The notes beneath the pieces were generated by a model. That model did not search any database. It was not told the DNA's origin and worked only from the letters and a program-made list of their open reading frames with translations. Positions 8,769-16,791 of a stretch of 64,000 nt of DNA are shown here, in pieces. Positions within the stretch are counted from its first letter, which is position 1; every line of letters starts with the position of its first letter. The position numbers and the translations under genes are program-made. Origin of the DNA: Lachnospiraceae bacterium (GTDB lineage: Bacteria; Bacillota; Clostridia; Lachnospirales; Lachnospiraceae); the NCBI GenBank assembly GCA_021200995.1, contig JAJQFS010000087.1:58356-122355 (forward strand), given 5' to 3'.

Positions 8769-8796
8769 ATTATAGCAAAAGAATGCCGAATGTAAA
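8769..8796 (-). promoter_or_regulatory. Sigma-A promoter of the tad operon
   Basis: On the minus strand TTTACA (8796-8791) is followed after 16 bases by a perfect TATAAT (8774-8769). Transcription should begin near 8762, about 45 bases before the tadZ ATG at 8716. No other comparably good promoter is seen within the cluster, so the whole tad set is probably one transcript. Confidence 0.75.
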
Positions 8797-9007
8797 GCGA
8801 ATTTGCCGAACTTTTCCATTTTCGCCGGTTTTAACAATAAAAGTTCATATAACATTACCAATCTTCAAAAATCGCGGATTCTTAAAGATTTTTTCATCCA
8901 AAAGACAATTTGCCCAGCCGACATGTCACACTTTTTGGACGGGTTTATGTATACTTTTGCCATATTTTTATTATACTGGATATAAGACGAAAAGTGAGGT
9001 GAACAGA

Positions 9008-9237
9008 ATGAAGACTCTATTTCGGCAGCCGCCCGCAGTGCCCGCCGGGGACGCCCCCGTACCGGAAGCCAAAGACAACCTTTTGGAAGATCTGAAAAAA
9101 CGCGCTTCGCTCTGGAGGTCGCCTACAGCGGCTTTGACAATGTAACGGATCCTGACCTGATCGACTGCTATATTTATCAGGTAAATTCCATCTGGAAGCG
9201 CTACAGCTACTTAATGGAGAAAATCAGCCGCTCCTGA
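9008..9237 (+). pseudogene. DUF2508 (YaaL-like) small protein, apparent one-base frameshift
   Basis: The ATG at 9008 follows GAGGTGA by 5 bases. The frame gives MKTLFRQPPAVPAGDAPVPE and LLEDLKKRASLWRS before an early stop at 9145. If one A is added to the run of six (9095-9100), it becomes LLEDLKKTRFALEVAYSGFD and continues NVTDPDLIDCYIYQVNSIWK to RSYLMEKISRS-like end at 9237. This matches the DUF2508 family: a roughly 75-aa helical protein with the (F)xxVTDPDLIDxYIY signature, of unknown function, usually near recR and dnaX. Here it stands alone, divergent from the tad operon. The break is probably an assembly error. Confidence 0.8.
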
Positions 9238-9284
9238 AAATAAGACTCCGCGCCCGGCCGGCGCATCTGCTTAAATGAGACCTG

Positions 9285-9322
9285 AAAAGAGCAGGATTCC
9301 TTATGCGAAATCCTGCTCTTTT
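9285..9322. terminator. Bidirectional terminator with 14-bp stem
   Basis: AAAAGAGCAGGATT (9285-9298) pairs perfectly with AATCCTGCTCTTTT (9309-9322) around a 10-base loop, flanked by A and T runs on both strands. It separates the convergent DUF2508 and TPR genes. The last seven codons of the minus-strand TPR gene lie inside the stem, so one arm is also coding. Confidence 0.85.
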
Positions 9323-11772
9323 AATATAATCATATCCTCTTCATTGTACCGCGAGCCGGTCAGTGTCGTCAGAAATTTCCGCATACCAATGTGGTTCACA
9401 TGACGAATTGCGGCATTGACCATTGCTTCCACATCCTCCGGCATGGGAACATGATCACCCGCTTCCTCGTCCTCGATCCTCGTCTGAAGCGCCAGCAGCG
9501 CCATCTCATCGATCTCGTACTCTTCCGAATACGCATAGGCGGAACCGTACTGTACCAGCTCCCTGGCCGACGTTCCCTGCATATTGACACGCAGTGGAAA
9601 ATACTCCATAAAGTCGGGACGCCTCACGCTCAGATTATGGATTGCCTCCGGTGTATCCACCAGAATCAGCAGCAGATTCCGCTTTCCTTCTATCAGTGCG
9701 TTCTCGATATCCTGCATTTTACCCGCGCTCAGCATACTGATTCGCTCAATGACCATGGCGCCGCCTTCCAGCGTATCGAGTATCTGCGCAACCTTTTTCC
9801 GGTTTAAATTGATGGCGGAAATCCGCGCCAGCTTCCCTGACAGCTTCATTCCATTGTCCCTCAGATCGGAAAGCAGCTGTTTGGCAAAGTCAAAGCAGTA
9901 ATCGTAATTGTCCCCCTCCACCACAATATTGCCGGCGCTGATCGACAGTTCGGCATTTTGTATGGCGGACTGAATTTCCCGCATGCTGTCGTCAGAATGC
10001 ACATACCTGCGGTACCGTTCCGGTATCTCCTCCCTGAATACCACCGCAGCGGGCTCATCCGCCGATACGGCATCCTCCTCAAAAGCCTCATCCTCCTGTG
10101 GCAAAAGAGGTTCTTCCCCATATGCGAATTCCGGCTCCTCTTCATACGTCAGGAGCTCTTCCTCCTGCGGATCAAACATTTCCGCGGATTCATCCTCTTC
10201 CAGCCCGAAATCATCTTCCAGCTGACCGGCTTCCTCATCCATTTCCGGAATCACACCGTCAGTCTCTTCCGGCTCCTCTTCAAAAATATCCGTCTGCCCT
10301 TCCTCGTCAAGTCCGGAAAGGTCCTGTTCCCGCAGGCGTTCCTCCTCCGCATCCGTCAGCTTTTGCAGCTCGTCTAAAATATCTTCTTTCTGTCTGGCAT
10401 CAAATTCCGCGAAAATATCGCCGGTCTGCTCCCGGATGCGCTCGTAGATCTCGTTTCTGTGCTCTGCCTCTATCTGCTGGTTTCGTCTCTCCCACTCCTC
10501 CAGAATATCCGCAATGCTCAGCTGTCCTGTGATCTGTTTCTCCAGGCGAACCGGTTCCGGCAGGACCATCCCGATCTGCCCGTCGCTCTCCATGTGCGTC
10601 ATGTCGAGCATACTGTCCTGTTCCTGATCAGGATGCTGCACCTCCATGATGTGCACCGGTTCCACCGCTTCTGCCGGCTGTGGCTGTATTGTCTGCGCGG
10701 GCTCCACGGCAGGAAAGGCTGCCTTTTCATTGTTCAGCACCACCGGCTCTCTGTAAATCTCCACAACCCTGTCTCTGGGAATGTCCGCCAGGCTTAAAAC
10801 CTCCTTGGTATCAAAGTGCACGTCAGCGGCTTCTCCTTCTGAAGCTTCCTGCTCCTGCTCAAAAAGGACCTCTTCCTCCACAAAGGGCTCCTGCTCCTGC
10901 ATGGGCTCTGGCTCGACCGCCGGCTTCTTCGTTTCTCCAAGAATGGCTCTTAAGCTTTCCGCCAGCTCTCTCTGCAGATTCATGGTACTGTATTTATTTT
11001 CCACGTCCATTGGTTTGACCGTGATCTCTTCCTGCTCAGAGGCTGACTCTCCATCAGAATATGATCCGGTCTGCACGTCATCAGCCTGCGCCATCTGTCC
11101 GTCGGCGTCATATAAATTTTGTTCAGCCGCTCCTTCCGCGTCTGACGCGGCAATCCCGCTCATTCCACGGTGCTCATACAGATACTGCTGCGACTGCGTC
11201 AGCGGCTCATGCAGCATTTTCAGCTCCATGGCCTTTGTGACATATTTGCCTTCGCCAAACCACAAAATCAGCTCATTACATTCGGCCACACACTTCTCAA
11301 CCTGGCCGCATCGATGGTATAAAAGTGCCAGCTCATAGCCCCAGCGCTCTGTATATTCTTCTTTTTTCAAAGCTTCCAGCACGTCGATCCGTTCCTCGAT
11401 GCTGACATCCTGAGCCTGATATAACCGGTACTGCAGTACATAGCGTCCCGCGTCTTTCGGCGCGACCTGCACAAAAGCCTTATAATATTCGATCGCGTCC
11501 AGGAGCTCCTGCAGCCGGATGGAAAGGTCGCAGAGCGCGTATAAAATCGTGCGGCTCTGCGGATTTTTACGGTACGCAATCAGAAGGATATTTTTAGCGT
11601 CGTCAAATCGCCTGTTAATTTTGTACAGATCACTGACGGTGCAAAGCATCTTCACGCTCCTGACCCTTCTCCAGTCGATCTCGTCCGCGACCGCGGCCGC
11701 CTGTGCATATTCTCTCTCCTCGATCAGTTCTTTGATTTCATCTGTCCTGATCCTGTATTCCGCTTTATCCAA
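9301..11772 (-). CDS. TPR protein with acidic linker and degenerate AAA-like C-terminus
   Basis: About 823 aa in three parts. Residues 1-200 are TPR-like helices (FDDAKNILLIAYRKNPQSRT, ELLDAIEYYKAFVQVAPKDA). Residues 200-590 are a very acidic, low-complexity linker rich in Glu, Gln and Pro. The last 230 residues look like an AAA+ fold: AGNIVVEGDNYDYCFDFAKQ sits where Walker A should be but lacks GKT, and GAMVIERISM and RNLLLILVDTPEAIHNL fit Walker B and sensor-1 strands. It should therefore be non-hydrolytic. TTG at 11772 is chosen because AGAGGTGA lies 5 bases upstream; a GTG at 11781 overlaps that site. Cytoplasmic by sequence. A role as scaffold or partner of an active AAA protein is inference only. 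Confidence 0.7.
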   Translation of the reverse strand: MDKAEYRIRTDEIKELIEEREYAQAAAVADEIDWRRVRSVKMLCTVSDLYKINRRFDDAKNILLIAYRKNPQSRTILYALCDLSIRLQELLDAIEYYKAFVQVAPKDAGRYVLQYRLYQAQDVSIEERIDVLEALKKEEYTERWGYELALLYHRCGQVEKCVAECNELILWFGEGKYVTKAMELKMLHEPLTQSQQYLYEHRGMSGIAASDAEGAAEQNLYDADGQMAQADDVQTGSYSDGESASEQEEITVKPMDVENKYSTMNLQRELAESLRAILGETKKPAVEPEPMQEQEPFVEEEVLFEQEQEASEGEAADVHFDTKEVLSLADIPRDRVVEIYREPVVLNNEKAAFPAVEPAQTIQPQPAEAVEPVHIMEVQHPDQEQDSMLDMTHMESDGQIGMVLPEPVRLEKQITGQLSIADILEEWERRNQQIEAEHRNEIYERIREQTGDIFAEFDARQKEDILDELQKLTDAEEERLREQDLSGLDEEGQTDIFEEEPEETDGVIPEMDEEAGQLEDDFGLEEDESAEMFDPQEEELLTYEEEPEFAYGEEPLLPQEDEAFEEDAVSADEPAAVVFREEIPERYRRYVHSDDSMREIQSAIQNAELSISAGNIVVEGDNYDYCFDFAKQLLSDLRDNGMKLSGKLARISAINLNRKKVAQILDTLEGGAMVIERISMLSAGKMQDIENALIEGKRNLLLILVDTPEAIHNLSVRRPDFMEYFPLRVNMQGTSARELVQYGSAYAYSEEYEIDEMALLALQTRIEDEEAGDHVPMPEDVEAMVNAAIRHVNHIGMRKFLTTLTGSRYNEEDMIILKEQDFA

Positions 11773-11851
11773 AAGTATCACCTCTGTGATGAAAATGATT
11801 TATCTGTCTCGTCTGTCAAAAAATATGACACCCTTTTAAACATACACATAT

Positions 11852-11880
11852 AAAATAACATAGCCCCTTATCAATGTCAA
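11852..11880 (-). promoter_or_regulatory. Promoter of the TPR gene
   Basis: On the minus strand a perfect TTGACA (11880-11875) is followed after 17 bases by TATTTT (11857-11852). It gives a leader of about 70 bases before the TTG start at 11772. A second TTGACA lies closer to the gene (around 11812-11817) but has no evident -10. Confidence 0.65.
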
Positions 11881-11993
11881 AACGTAGGGATAAGAAAATT
11901 AAAAAAATATGATATTTTTCACATTCTCGTAACATTTATTGCCGGGAAACAATGGGCAGACAGACGCATAAACGGCAGGTATCTGCAGATGCC

Positions 11994-12854
11994 TCACTGC
12001 GACAGCAGATCGGCCAGCTGCGCGAATTCTTTGAGGGAAAGTGCCTCCCCGCGTACCGTAACAGGCAGCCCCAGATCCGTCAGCGCCGCGCACACTTCCT
12101 CTCTGCTCACCTTCAGATCCGCGGCGTTTGTGAGCGCGTTCACTAAAGTCTTGCGGCGCTGATTAAAGGCGGCCCGGATCAGGGCAAACAGGAATTTATC
12201 ATCCCGCACTTCAACCGGCGGCGTGTCACATTTCCGCAGGCGGATCACCGCGCTGTCCACATTCGGCCGCGGCAGAAAGCAGCCAGCCGACACGATTGTC
12301 AGAATCTCCGGCTTCGCGTAATACTGCACCGCCAGCGACAGCGCCCCGTAATCCTTCGTTCCCGGACCGCTTTCCATGCGCTGCGCGACCTCCTTCTGCA
12401 CCATCACTGTGACGCTTTCAATCGGCGCGCCGCCCTGCAGAAGCTTCAGAATCACAGGCGTTGTAATATAATAGGGAAGATTTGCCACAACCTTTAAGGG
12501 TCTTCCGCCGTGATATTCCTCCGCGAGCCGGTCAATATCCACCTTCAGAATATCTTCATGGATCACCGTCACGTTATCATACGAAGAAAGCATATCTTCC
12601 AGCATAGGAAGAAGATGCCGGTCGATTTCCACCGCAATCACCCTGCCCGCGGCCTCAGCCAGATACTGGGTCATCGTCCCGATACCGGGGCCGATTTCCA
12701 GCACACAGTCATCCTGAGTAATCTGCGCGCCGGAAATGATTTTTTCCAGTACATTGGCGTCGATTAAAAAATTCTGTCCGTATTTTTTCTGCGCGGTAAA
12801 ACCATATTTTCTTAAGACCGCGAGTGTATTCTGCGGATTTGCGAGATCAGCCAT
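11994..12854 (-). CDS. rsmA: 16S rRNA adenine(1518/1519)-dimethyltransferase
   Basis: KsgA/RsmA, 286 aa, transfers four methyl groups from S-adenosylmethionine to two adjacent adenosines near the 3' end of 16S rRNA during 30S maturation. The N-terminus KKYGQNFLID, the SAM motif VLEIGPGIGTMTQ, and the catalytic motif NLPYYITTP are all intact; the C-terminal domain contains AAFNQRRKTLVNAL. Length is normal for Firmicutes. GAGGA precedes the ATG by 6 bases. It follows tatD by 9 bases, so the two are co-transcribed, an arrangement common in Firmicutes. Confidence 0.97.
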   Translation of the reverse strand: MADLANPQNTLAVLRKYGFTAQKKYGQNFLIDANVLEKIISGAQITQDDCVLEIGPGIGTMTQYLAEAAGRVIAVEIDRHLLPMLEDMLSSYDNVTVIHEDILKVDIDRLAEEYHGGRPLKVVANLPYYITTPVILKLLQGGAPIESVTVMVQKEVAQRMESGPGTKDYGALSLAVQYYAKPEILTIVSAGCFLPRPNVDSAVIRLRKCDTPPVEVRDDKFLFALIRAAFNQRRKTLVNALTNAADLKVSREEVCAALTDLGLPVTVRGEALSLKEFAQLADLLSQ

Positions 12855-12863
12855 GTTTCGTCC

Positions 12864-13637
12864 TCATTCTCTTTCCATTTGATACAGCCGCAGCGCGTTC
12901 TGCCAGGTGATTTGCTCCACTTCCTGCGCCGTGATCCCCTTGATCTGCGCGATCTGTTCCACCACCAGCGGCAGATTGAGAGAGCTGTTGCGCTTTCCTC
13001 TGAAAGGCGTCGGCGCCATGTAAGGGCAGTCCGTCTCCAGCACAATGTTTTCCAGTGAAATATCCTCCACCACTTCCCGCAGCACTCTCGCGTTTTTAAA
13101 TGTCACCACGCCGCCGACTCCGACGAAAAACCCCATGCGCACAAAAAGCCGCGCCATTTCCTTAGAATAGGAAAAGCAATGCACCACGCCGCCGCAGTTT
13201 TCCGCGTGCTCTCTCTTCATCAGGTCGTAGGTGTCCTGCGCGGCGTCCCTGGAATGGATGATCACGGGCTTCTGTTTCTCTATGGCCAGCTGTATCTGTG
13301 CGGCAAACCATTTTTTCTGAAGCTTACGCGACGGCTCCTCATAATGATAATCCAGGCCGATCTCCCCGACTGCCACGCACTTCGGGTGTTCCGTCAGTTC
13401 TTCAATCCGTCTGAAATTTTCCTCTGTCAGCTCCGCCGTATTCGACGGATGCACACCAAAGGCGGCGTACACAGAGGGCCAGCGCTCCGCAAGCTGCCTG
13501 GTCGTCTCATTCGAAGCCAGGTCCGAACTCACATTGACAATCCTCTGAATCCCGTTTTGAGGCAGGGATGAAAGCAGGCTGTCCCGATCCTCATCAAACG
13601 CCTCATCATCATAATGCGCGTGTGTGTCAAAAATCAT
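12864..13637 (-). CDS. tatD: TatD family metal-dependent hydrolase
   Basis: A 257-aa TIM-barrel hydrolase of the amidohydrolase type, a 3'-5' DNA exonuclease in characterised members. The family motifs are present: FDTHAHYDDEAF near the start, AVGEIGLDYHY, PVIIHSRDA, VVHCFSYS and the final LETDCPYMAP. All expected His, Asp and Glu metal ligands are visible. Length is typical. It heads the tatD-rsmA pair. Confidence 0.95.
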   Translation of the reverse strand: MIFDTHAHYDDEAFDEDRDSLLSSLPQNGIQRIVNVSSDLASNETTRQLAERWPSVYAAFGVHPSNTAELTEENFRRIEELTEHPKCVAVGEIGLDYHYEEPSRKLQKKWFAAQIQLAIEKQKPVIIHSRDAAQDTYDLMKREHAENCGGVVHCFSYSKEMARLFVRMGFFVGVGGVVTFKNARVLREVVEDISLENIVLETDCPYMAPTPFRGKRNSSLNLPLVVEQIAQIKGITAQEVEQITWQNALRLYQMERE

Positions 13638-13704
13638 ACGAAATATCCTCAGTTCTGTAAATGATCAAAAACGCCAAAAAAATTATATTTTTTGAAAAAA
13701 GTGC

Positions 13705-13733
13705 TTGCTTTTTTTCAGGTGCTGAATTATAAT
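13705..13733 (+). promoter_or_regulatory. Promoter of tRNA-Lys
   Basis: TTGCTT (13705-13710) and a perfect TATAAT (13728-13733) are separated by 17 bases and end 18 bases before the tRNA. The transcript may continue into the GIY-YIG gene, since no terminator is evident between 13825 and 13892. Confidence 0.75.
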
Positions 13734-13751
13734 AGCTTCTGTTCTCACCAA

Positions 13752-13824
13752 GCGCGACTAGCTCAGCTGGCAGAGCACCTGACTCTTAATCAGGGTGTCC
13801 AGGGTTCGAACCCCTGGTCGCGCA
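13752..13824 (+). tRNA. tRNA-Lys (anticodon CTT)
   Basis: The 73 bases fold as a standard cloverleaf. The acceptor stem GCGCGAC (13752-13758) pairs with GTCGCGC (13817-13823). The D arm GCTC/GAGC, the anticodon stem CCTGA/TCAGG with loop CTCTTAA (anticodon CTT) and the T arm CAGGG-TTCGAAC-CCCTG are all perfect. The discriminator is A and CCA is not encoded. Confidence 0.97.
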
Positions 13825-13892
13825 CTTCCATCTCAAAGCCTTTATTTGAAAAGGTTTTGAGATTTTTTATTGAAAAGAAACCGGAGTTATTC

Positions 13893-14168
13893 ATGAATTA
13901 CACCTACATCCTGCGGTGCGGCGACGATACCCTCTACACCGGCTGGACCAATGATTTAAAAAAGCGCCTGAAGGCTCATAATGAGAAAACAGGCGCCAAA
14001 TATACCAAAGGCAGAACTCCCGTCCGTCTTGTCTATTTTGAAGAATACGATGCAAAGGAAGAGGCCATGCGGCGCGAATTCGCCTTAAAACAGCTGACGC
14101 GTGCAGAGAAGATGTCTCTGATTGCAGATTTTGATCAGACCCGCCTTGCACAGTATGATACTGACTGA
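13893..14168 (+). CDS. GIY-YIG nuclease superfamily protein (YhbQ-like)
   Basis: A 91-aa protein made only of a GIY-YIG domain: NYTYILRCGDDTLYTGWTND holds the YIL...YTG signature, followed by LKKRLKAHNEKTGAKYTKG with the conserved Arg and His, and a Glu in KEEAMRREFALK. Members of this UPF0213/YhbQ group are small single-domain proteins with suspected DNA-repair nuclease activity. ATG 13893 follows CCGGAG by 6 bases; the longer frame upstream runs through the tRNA and is not real. It lies 68 bases after tRNA-Lys and converges on the antiporter operon. Confidence 0.92.
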   Translation: MNYTYILRCGDDTLYTGWTNDLKKRLKAHNEKTGAKYTKGRTPVRLVYFEEYDAKEEAMRREFALKQLTRAEKMSLIADFDQTRLAQYDTD

Positions 14169-14179
14169 TATCTTCTGCT

Positions 14180-14740
14180 TTATTCATCCGTGATCAGCTC
14201 ATCCAGCGTATACGCCACCATTTCCCCATAGTCCGCGGACACACCGTAGAGCGTATCCTCCCCCGCAAACCGCGCGTAATAACAGTTCAGCGTACTGTTC
14301 TCACCCCCGATAAAAAGCTGATAAGTTTCATCCGCGGTCACAATGAAGATATACGCGCCGTCATCTGAAATATCATATTTCGAGAAATCTTCCACGCCTT
14401 CCGTCTTATAATAGCTGGTGATATTTTTGCACAGCTCGATAAAATACTGCGGCGCCTCCTGCACAATCTCAACATCCGGCGCATACGCCAGATACCAGCT
14501 GCCTTCCGAATCCTGTGCAAACAGGTACAATTCCCCGTCCTCACTGCTGCGAAACCCGATGGACAGAATATCCTCACTCTCCAGACCCATGATCGTCTCT
14601 TCCATGGTAAAGCCGGATTCGCTCTCTTCCTCTGTCTCCAGGAAACGTCCTGTCACGACAAACATAATCAGGGCCAGCACAGCCAGCACAATGATATATC
14701 CTTTGTCCTCAAAGAAATTGACAAACTTTTCTTTATTCAT
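14180..14740 (-). CDS. Membrane-anchored protein, DUF4340-like
   Basis: A 186-aa protein with a short cytoplasmic N-terminus (MNKEKFVNFFEDKG), one membrane helix (YIIVLAVLALIMFVVTGRF) and an extracytoplasmic domain rich in acidic residues. Pieces such as ILSIGFRSSEDGELYLFAQD and GSWYLAYAPDVEIVQEAPQY resemble DUF4340-type beta-rich domains, but the similarity is weak. ATG 14740 is preceded by AGAGGA; the longer 14815 frame reads into the upstream gene. It is the last gene of the antiporter operon, 29 bases after the 668-aa subunit, so it could be an accessory of that complex. Confidence 0.65.
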   Translation of the reverse strand: MNKEKFVNFFEDKGYIIVLAVLALIMFVVTGRFLETEEESESGFTMEETIMGLESEDILSIGFRSSEDGELYLFAQDSEGSWYLAYAPDVEIVQEAPQYFIELCKNITSYYKTEGVEDFSKYDISDDGAYIFIVTADETYQLFIGGENSTLNCYYARFAGEDTLYGVSADYGEMVAYTLDELITDE

Positions 14741-14769
14741 TGAAATCCTCTCGCCACAATTCGCGGTTC

Positions 14770-16776
14770 TCAGAAAAACAGCACGTACAGTACTGTCAGC
14801 AAAAGGCCCAGGCAAAAGAGCAGAAGACCGAATGACAGACTCCTGCTGATCAGCAAATTCGCCTCCTGCATCCTCTTAACGCCGGACGCGATCTCGTGTT
14901 CAAAGTCTTTATGCGACTGCTCCCTCTGAAAAATCACATCCACCGCGTCGCCTGCGTGGTTTAAAAAGCTGCCCGCCAGATGCGTCAGGGCGTTGCCCTC
15001 CTTTAATTCCGACCAGGCAGGCGATTCTTTAAATAACGTGCGGCGCAGGAACACCACCGCACTGTCCACAAGGCAGTTGGCCGCCATACACACCACGGCT
15101 GAAATCTTCAAAGCCACGGACACCGCCGCATCCAGAAACCGGTCCAGAATGCCGCAGAGAAAACCGAATACAGACGGCAGTACCTGCAAAAGCAGGGGGC
15201 GATAAATCGTATTCTCCAGATCAATGAAACACTGCCGCCGGTACACGTACACCCGCTGTCCGTCCTTTTCTGACACCAGAACCCTGCGGATAAAGAATAC
15301 GTATATGATAGCGCCGATAGAAAGAGAAATCAAGCTTGAAAGGAGTGCTTCCCCTGAAAAAATCTGCACGGTAATGCTCTCAAAGCTCACGCCAAGGAAT
15401 GTCTCTCCCAGTTTCCCCACGCTCTGCGCCACCAGATTGCCGCAGACGCCCACGACAGGGAACGCAGCCGCGAGCGCAACCAGAATTGCACGCATCGGTC
15501 CGGACAGATAATGCGCATTTTCATCATATGCCTTCTGTACCTTTTCATCCGCGTTTTTCTCCACAAAGACCGCCATGAAAACCTTCAGCATATAAGCGAA
15601 GGTGCAGCCGCCCGCGCACAGGAACAAAATCTCCACAACCTTCAGGATCGGAACCAGCGCGCCGCCGAATACAGCCGCCTCAAGCGCTCCCTCGGCCACC
15701 AGATCCGCGTATTCCGTGATGCCCTCATGCAGCAGTGTCTTGCTCGCGTAGCCCGCAAAGCCCACCACGCCGGAGAGGCTTAACGCCGCCGCTCCATAAC
15801 AGACCTTTAACAGCGGCTTTTTGCGGCCAAAGCCCTGAATGACATTAAAATCTCTGGAATGCGTATGCTTCACAATCACACCGGCAATCGTGAAAAGCAC
15901 CAGCTTGGCAATGGAGTGGTTCATCACATGGAGCATGAAGCCCTGCAGCGGCACGGTGCTCTCCCCCTCCATCAGGCCAAAGCAGCTGATACCGGTCATG
16001 ATGAAGCCAATCTGCGAGACGCTCGAACAGGCGAAGGTCCGTTTGATGTCCACAGACCAGATCGCCAGAATCGCGCCTGTCAGCATCGTCACCAGCCCGA
16101 TGATCAGCAAAATAAAGAAGAAAAGTCCTCTTCCCCAGAACACGCACAGGCATGTCATCCAGACGCCGAACACACCCACCTTCGTCAGAATACCAGACAA
16201 AACAGAGGACGCCGGCGCCGGCGCCACCGCGTGCGCCTTCGGCAGCCAGATATGAACCGGCCACGCGCCGGCCTTGGCGCCAAAGCCCACCATCAGGCAG
16301 ATGCCCGCCGCGTACAGCTGTGCCCTGCTGATGGAAGTCATGACTGCCTCATCGCGGACCGCCGCGTAGAGGGCGGAATACTCCACCGTACCGAAAAGCG
16401 ACCAGAGCAAAAATACACCCATCAGAGCGCTTAATCCGCCGATCACGCTGATAGCCAGATACAGGTTTCCTGCTTCCTTTGATCCCGGTTCCTCTTTTTC
16501 CTGCACGACCCACAGATAAGAGGAAAAGCTTAAAATTTCAAAGCAGATAAGCGCCGTATAAAAATCCGTGGAAAGGAAAAATCCCTCTGTCCCCAGAAAG
16601 GCCGCCGCCCAGGAAAGATAAAAGACTTTCAGCTTTTCGCCCTTCGGAAAATATTCTCTGCTGAATAACGTAGCCACAGCCCACAGAATGACAGCCAGCA
16701 CGGCGAATACCGCCCTGAAACCGTCCCATGTAAAATGCAGCCCCATGCCGCAGACCTGTCCCAGAATTTCCGTCAT
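14770..16776 (-). CDS. NuoL/MrpA-like proton-conducting antiporter subunit, long C-terminus
   Basis: A 668-aa polytopic membrane protein of the complex I/Mrp antiporter family. The functional Glu of TM5 (LICFEILSFSSYLWV) and Lys of TM7 (GFGAKAGAWPVHIWLPKAHA) are present, along with the motif VAPAPASSVLSGILTKVG. After about residue 470 it extends beyond a normal MrpD: an amphipathic stretch around residues 535-620, a charged cytoplasmic segment (QREQSHKDFEHEIASGVKRM) and a last membrane helix. This recalls the lateral helix of NuoL. It is the fourth antiporter-like subunit of the operon, 15 bases from its upstream neighbour. Confidence 0.88.
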   Translation of the reverse strand: MTEILGQVCGMGLHFTWDGFRAVFAVLAVILWAVATLFSREYFPKGEKLKVFYLSWAAAFLGTEGFFLSTDFYTALICFEILSFSSYLWVVQEKEEPGSKEAGNLYLAISVIGGLSALMGVFLLWSLFGTVEYSALYAAVRDEAVMTSISRAQLYAAGICLMVGFGAKAGAWPVHIWLPKAHAVAPAPASSVLSGILTKVGVFGVWMTCLCVFWGRGLFFFILLIIGLVTMLTGAILAIWSVDIKRTFACSSVSQIGFIMTGISCFGLMEGESTVPLQGFMLHVMNHSIAKLVLFTIAGVIVKHTHSRDFNVIQGFGRKKPLLKVCYGAAALSLSGVVGFAGYASKTLLHEGITEYADLVAEGALEAAVFGGALVPILKVVEILFLCAGGCTFAYMLKVFMAVFVEKNADEKVQKAYDENAHYLSGPMRAILVALAAAFPVVGVCGNLVAQSVGKLGETFLGVSFESITVQIFSGEALLSSLISLSIGAIIYVFFIRRVLVSEKDGQRVYVYRRQCFIDLENTIYRPLLLQVLPSVFGFLCGILDRFLDAAVSVALKISAVVCMAANCLVDSAVVFLRRTLFKESPAWSELKEGNALTHLAGSFLNHAGDAVDVIFQREQSHKDFEHEIASGVKRMQEANLLISRSLSFGLLLFCLGLLLTVLYVLFF

Positions 16777-16791
16777 TTTTTTGTCCTTTCC

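Noticed and set aside
1122..9145. Programmed ribosomal frameshifting for the three split genes
   Set aside because: None of the sites forms a good slippery heptamer in the zero frame and no downstream pseudoknot was evident; a lost base in each run is simpler.
13692..13892. Upstream extension of the GIY-YIG protein
   Set aside because: It would translate the tRNA-Lys gene; the ATG at 13893 has a proper ribosome site.
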